From contig NZ_AOPO01000001.1 of NCBI RefSeq assembly GCF_000336575.1, forward strand, positions 124,001-188,000: 64,000 nucleotides of DNA. The letters run 5' to 3'. Shown piece after piece: positions 62,509 to 64,000 of this stretch. Every line of letters starts with the position of its first letter. Position 1 is the first letter of the stretch. The translations under genes and the position numbers were made by a program. The notes under the pieces are model-generated. The model was not told the DNA's origin. It worked only from the letters and a program-made list of their open reading frames with translations, and made no database searches. The DNA is from Vreelandella titanicae BH1 (GTDB lineage: Bacteria > Pseudomonadota > Gammaproteobacteria > Pseudomonadales > Halomonadaceae).

Positions 62509-62805
62509 CTATATAGAGGGATCAAACAGCTTAACTTCGCGTATATCGACCTGCTCCCAGACACGCTCAGTCATATAAGGCTCTTGCGCCAGCCAAGCCT
62601 CTAAATCTTCTCGAGTAGCAAATCTGAAATGTGCATTTGAACCGATCATTTTACCTTCATCGTTCAGCACTACCCCACCACTTACGAAATTACCCGACCG
62701 ATAGAGATTACGCAGTCCTTCCAGGTGCAGCTCGCGACAAGCCAGGCGGCGGTTTAAGGCCCCCTCATCGGTGTAATCATAGGCGATCAACGCAAACTGC
62801 TTCAT
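62509..62805 (-). CDS. YciI-family protein
   Basis: A 98-residue protein of the YciI/YCII-like ferredoxin fold. It has FALIAYDYTDEGALNRRLACRE, seen in parts, HLEGLRNLYRSGNFVSGGVVL and AWLAQEPYMTERVWEQVDIREVKLF, typical of the family. The conserved His (HLEGLRN) and Asp positions in the pocket are present. YciI proteins are small, often dimeric, and of mostly unknown function. Upstream (to the HPP gene) about 200 bp hold nothing I recognise. Confidence 0.85.
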   Translation of the reverse strand: MKQFALIAYDYTDEGALNRRLACRELHLEGLRNLYRSGNFVSGGVVLNDEGKMIGSNAHFRFATREDLEAWLAQEPYMTERVWEQVDIREVKLFDPSI

Positions 62806-62826
62806 CTACTCCTCCTCTCAGTGTGT

Positions 62827-63135
62827 CTACATCATCAACCACGAAAGAATAAACAGCCCCAATACGGTACGTACAATACCGCCGATTATCGAGCCTCGCA
62901 GAAAAGCGCGCAAACCGCCCCACAGAATCAGCAGCCCAATCACTAAGACAGCAATGCTGAAAAAGGAATCACTGATTCCCAGCGAACGCGTCAGGCCATC
63001 GATGAAATCGCCGAACGCACCGAAGAAGTTGGTGAAAATGCCCAGCAGAAACTCCACCACCACGCGGATGGCTTCACCGATAGTTTCGCCAATTTCGTCA
63101 AAAAAGCCGTTTGTCTGCATCGCGTTTGCTTGCAT
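62827..63135 (-). CDS. Small membrane protein, function unknown
   Basis: A 102-residue protein with an N-terminal amphipathic helix (about residues 10-50, rich in Phe and Gly) and two strongly hydrophobic segments, roughly residues 57-75 and 83-101. I do not recognise a family. Two ATG codons are possible: the first (63135) and one five codons later (63120). It lies 21 bp upstream of the YciI gene on the same strand and may be co-transcribed with it. Confidence 0.65.
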   Translation of the reverse strand: MQANAMQTNGFFDEIGETIGEAIRVVVEFLLGIFTNFFGAFGDFIDGLTRSLGISDSFFSIAVLVIGLLILWGGLRAFLRGSIIGGIVRTVLGLFILSWLMM

Positions 63136-63245
63136 CGATAGTACCCGTGACTGAGAAGGATAAGCGGCATTGTCGGTTAAATACGCTGACTGAGCAAAGC
63201 AGGATCCATCCCTCCCCCTCTTCGCCTTCCGTTTTTAGCGACTTT

Positions 63246-63276
63246 TCCGTCCAGCAACTACTCCGTCCAGCAACTA
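63246..63276. repeat. Two tandem 15-bp direct repeats
   Basis: TCCGTCCAGCAACTA occurs at 63246-63260 and again at 63262-63276, separated by one base. It lies about 110 bp upstream of the acyl-CoA dehydrogenase gene. It may be a slippage product or a binding site. Confidence 0.5.
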
Positions 63277-63364
63277 TGCTCTCATAAACGCTCCAAAATA
63301 TATGAGCCGTAAAACGTTCGTTTAAACAATCACCCTTATCGTCGTTACGCGCTAGGTGCCTGCC

Positions 63365-64000
63365 ATGAACCATCATTACCCCCTGGCCGATCAACTCCAA
63401 GCTAGCACTCACCAGGTAGAAAACCAGCCGCCACCGCTGGAAAGCTACAATAGCTACACAGCTGATCGCGTTCTTCAGGAAGGCGTTAACCGTGAAAGCG
63501 GGTCTGACGACGATGCCCCACTCAAGACGTTTGGCCAGTGGGCGGGCTCTGCTGAGGCGATTGCCTTGGGGGTTGAGGCCAACCGTTACTCCCCCCAGTT
63601 AGTGACCCACGACCAGCAAGGCCATCGGGTCGATTTGATCGAGTTTCATCCCGCCTATCATCAGCTTATGCAAACGGCGATAGAGCACGGCTTGCATGCT
63701 AGCCCCTGGCGAACCCCTCGGCCCGGTGCGCATGTTTATCGGGCCGCCAACTACTTTTTACAGGCCCAGGTAGAAGCGGGCCACGGCTGTCCGATTACCA
63801 TGACCTTTGCAGCCCTGCCCGCACTGCGCCATCAACCCAGCCTGCTTGAGAGCTGGGGCGATAAAATCACCGCCCCACATTACGACCCGCGCAACGTCCC
63901 CTATTTCGAGAAACAGGGCCTCACTCTGGGCATGGCAATGACCGAAAAGCAGGGCGGCTCCGATGTGCGTTTGAACACCACCCGCGCCTACCCGATTGAT
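63365..64000 (+). CDS. aidB: AidB-like acyl-CoA dehydrogenase, C-terminus cut by window edge
   Basis: The first 212 codons of a gene that runs off the right edge. The N-terminal region resembles E. coli AidB, the alkylation-response flavoprotein: LIEFHPAYHQLMQ, PITMTFAALPAL, LGMAMTEKQGGSDVRLNTT, the last being the conserved FAD/substrate loop. AidB is about 540 residues, so this is roughly 40 percent of the gene. AidB binds DNA and FAD and is linked to protection against methylating agents; other isovaleryl-CoA dehydrogenases share the fold. The ATG at 63365 lies after a weak ribosome-binding site. Confidence 0.82.
   Translation, partial: MNHHYPLADQLQASTHQVENQPPPLESYNSYTADRVLQEGVNRESGSDDDAPLKTFGQWAGSAEAIALGVEANRYSPQLVTHDQQGHRVDLIEFHPAYHQLMQTAIEHGLHASPWRTPRPGAHVYRAANYFLQAQVEAGHGCPITMTFAALPALRHQPSLLESWGDKITAPHYDPRNVPYFEKQGLTLGMAMTEKQGGSDVRLNTTRAYPID

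Noticed and set aside
1..64000. CRISPR arrays, tRNA/rRNA genes, insertion sequences, phage or toxin-antitoxin genes
   Set aside because: I looked for regularly spaced repeats, transposase motifs and conserved tRNA arms and saw none. Small or divergent elements could still be missed by eye.

Overview
The window looks like chromosomal DNA of a moderately GC-rich gammaproteobacterium, most probably a member of the Halomonadaceae. Protein motifs match gammaproteobacterial families throughout (E. coli-like FrdABCD, MenFDHBCE, PuuR/PuuA, YbiT, AidB), and the gene content is dominated by catabolism of small nitrogenous compounds, with an ectoine-hydrolase-like enzyme. The genus is inferred, not proven. 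No tRNA, rRNA, CRISPR array, transposase or phage gene was recognised.

Layout. (1) 1-8.4 kb: a divergent module for beta-alanine and N-carbamoyl-beta-alanine (or a related amide): omega-aminotransferase and MmsA on the minus strand; a DUF3311/sodium-solute symporter pair, a FadR-type regulator, an M20 carbamoylase and an amidase on the plus strand. (2) 8.4-22.2 kb: an anaerobic respiration block. It holds a complete fumarate reductase (frdABCD), a C4-dicarboxylate/anion exchanger and seven menaquinone genes (menF, menD, menH, menB, menC, menE, menA). A perfect FNR/ANR palindrome lies between frdA and the exchanger. The minus-strand order keeps the enteric menFDHBCE order, but frdABCD sits between menH and menB. 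(3) 22.2-25 kb: an ABM-domain protein, a photolyase remnant, and an AT-rich azlCD plus AraC patch. (4) 25-31 kb: a GABA module (permease, gabD, gabT) with a divergent MocR/GabR-type regulator. (5) 31-42 kb: a lipoprotein, a TSUP permease, and a Puu/Spu polyamine module (puuR-like, nhaC-type antiporter, puuC-like, spuC-like, puuD, puuA, puuB). (6) 42-49.6 kb: a metal-independent M24 enzyme resembling ectoine hydrolase, a small unknown protein, a YfcC transporter, DUF1028, a second M20 carbamoylase, a FadR regulator and an Old Yellow Enzyme. (7) 49.6-57.4 kb: an agmatine module: agmatine deiminase, NhaC-type antiporter, aminotransferase, a third M20 carbamoylase, aldehyde dehydrogenase and a LuxR-type regulator. 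(8) 57.5-64 kb: a broken tspO, a ZipA-like protein, ybiT, a CbiX-like protein, a ChaC-like cyclotransferase, HPP, YciI and small membrane proteins, and the start of an aidB-like gene.

How the genes work together. Regions 1, 4, 5 and 7 converge on beta-alanine, GABA and succinate semialdehyde. Agmatine and putrescine would be turned into GABA, which GabT/GabD convert to succinate. Region 2 would let the cell reduce fumarate to succinate with menaquinol when oxygen is absent. The most novel proposal is in region 7. No nitrilase-type N-carbamoylputrescine amidase (AguB) is present, and the cluster instead has a carboxylate-type carbamoylase. That suggests a carbamoyl-last route through 4-ureidobutyrate.
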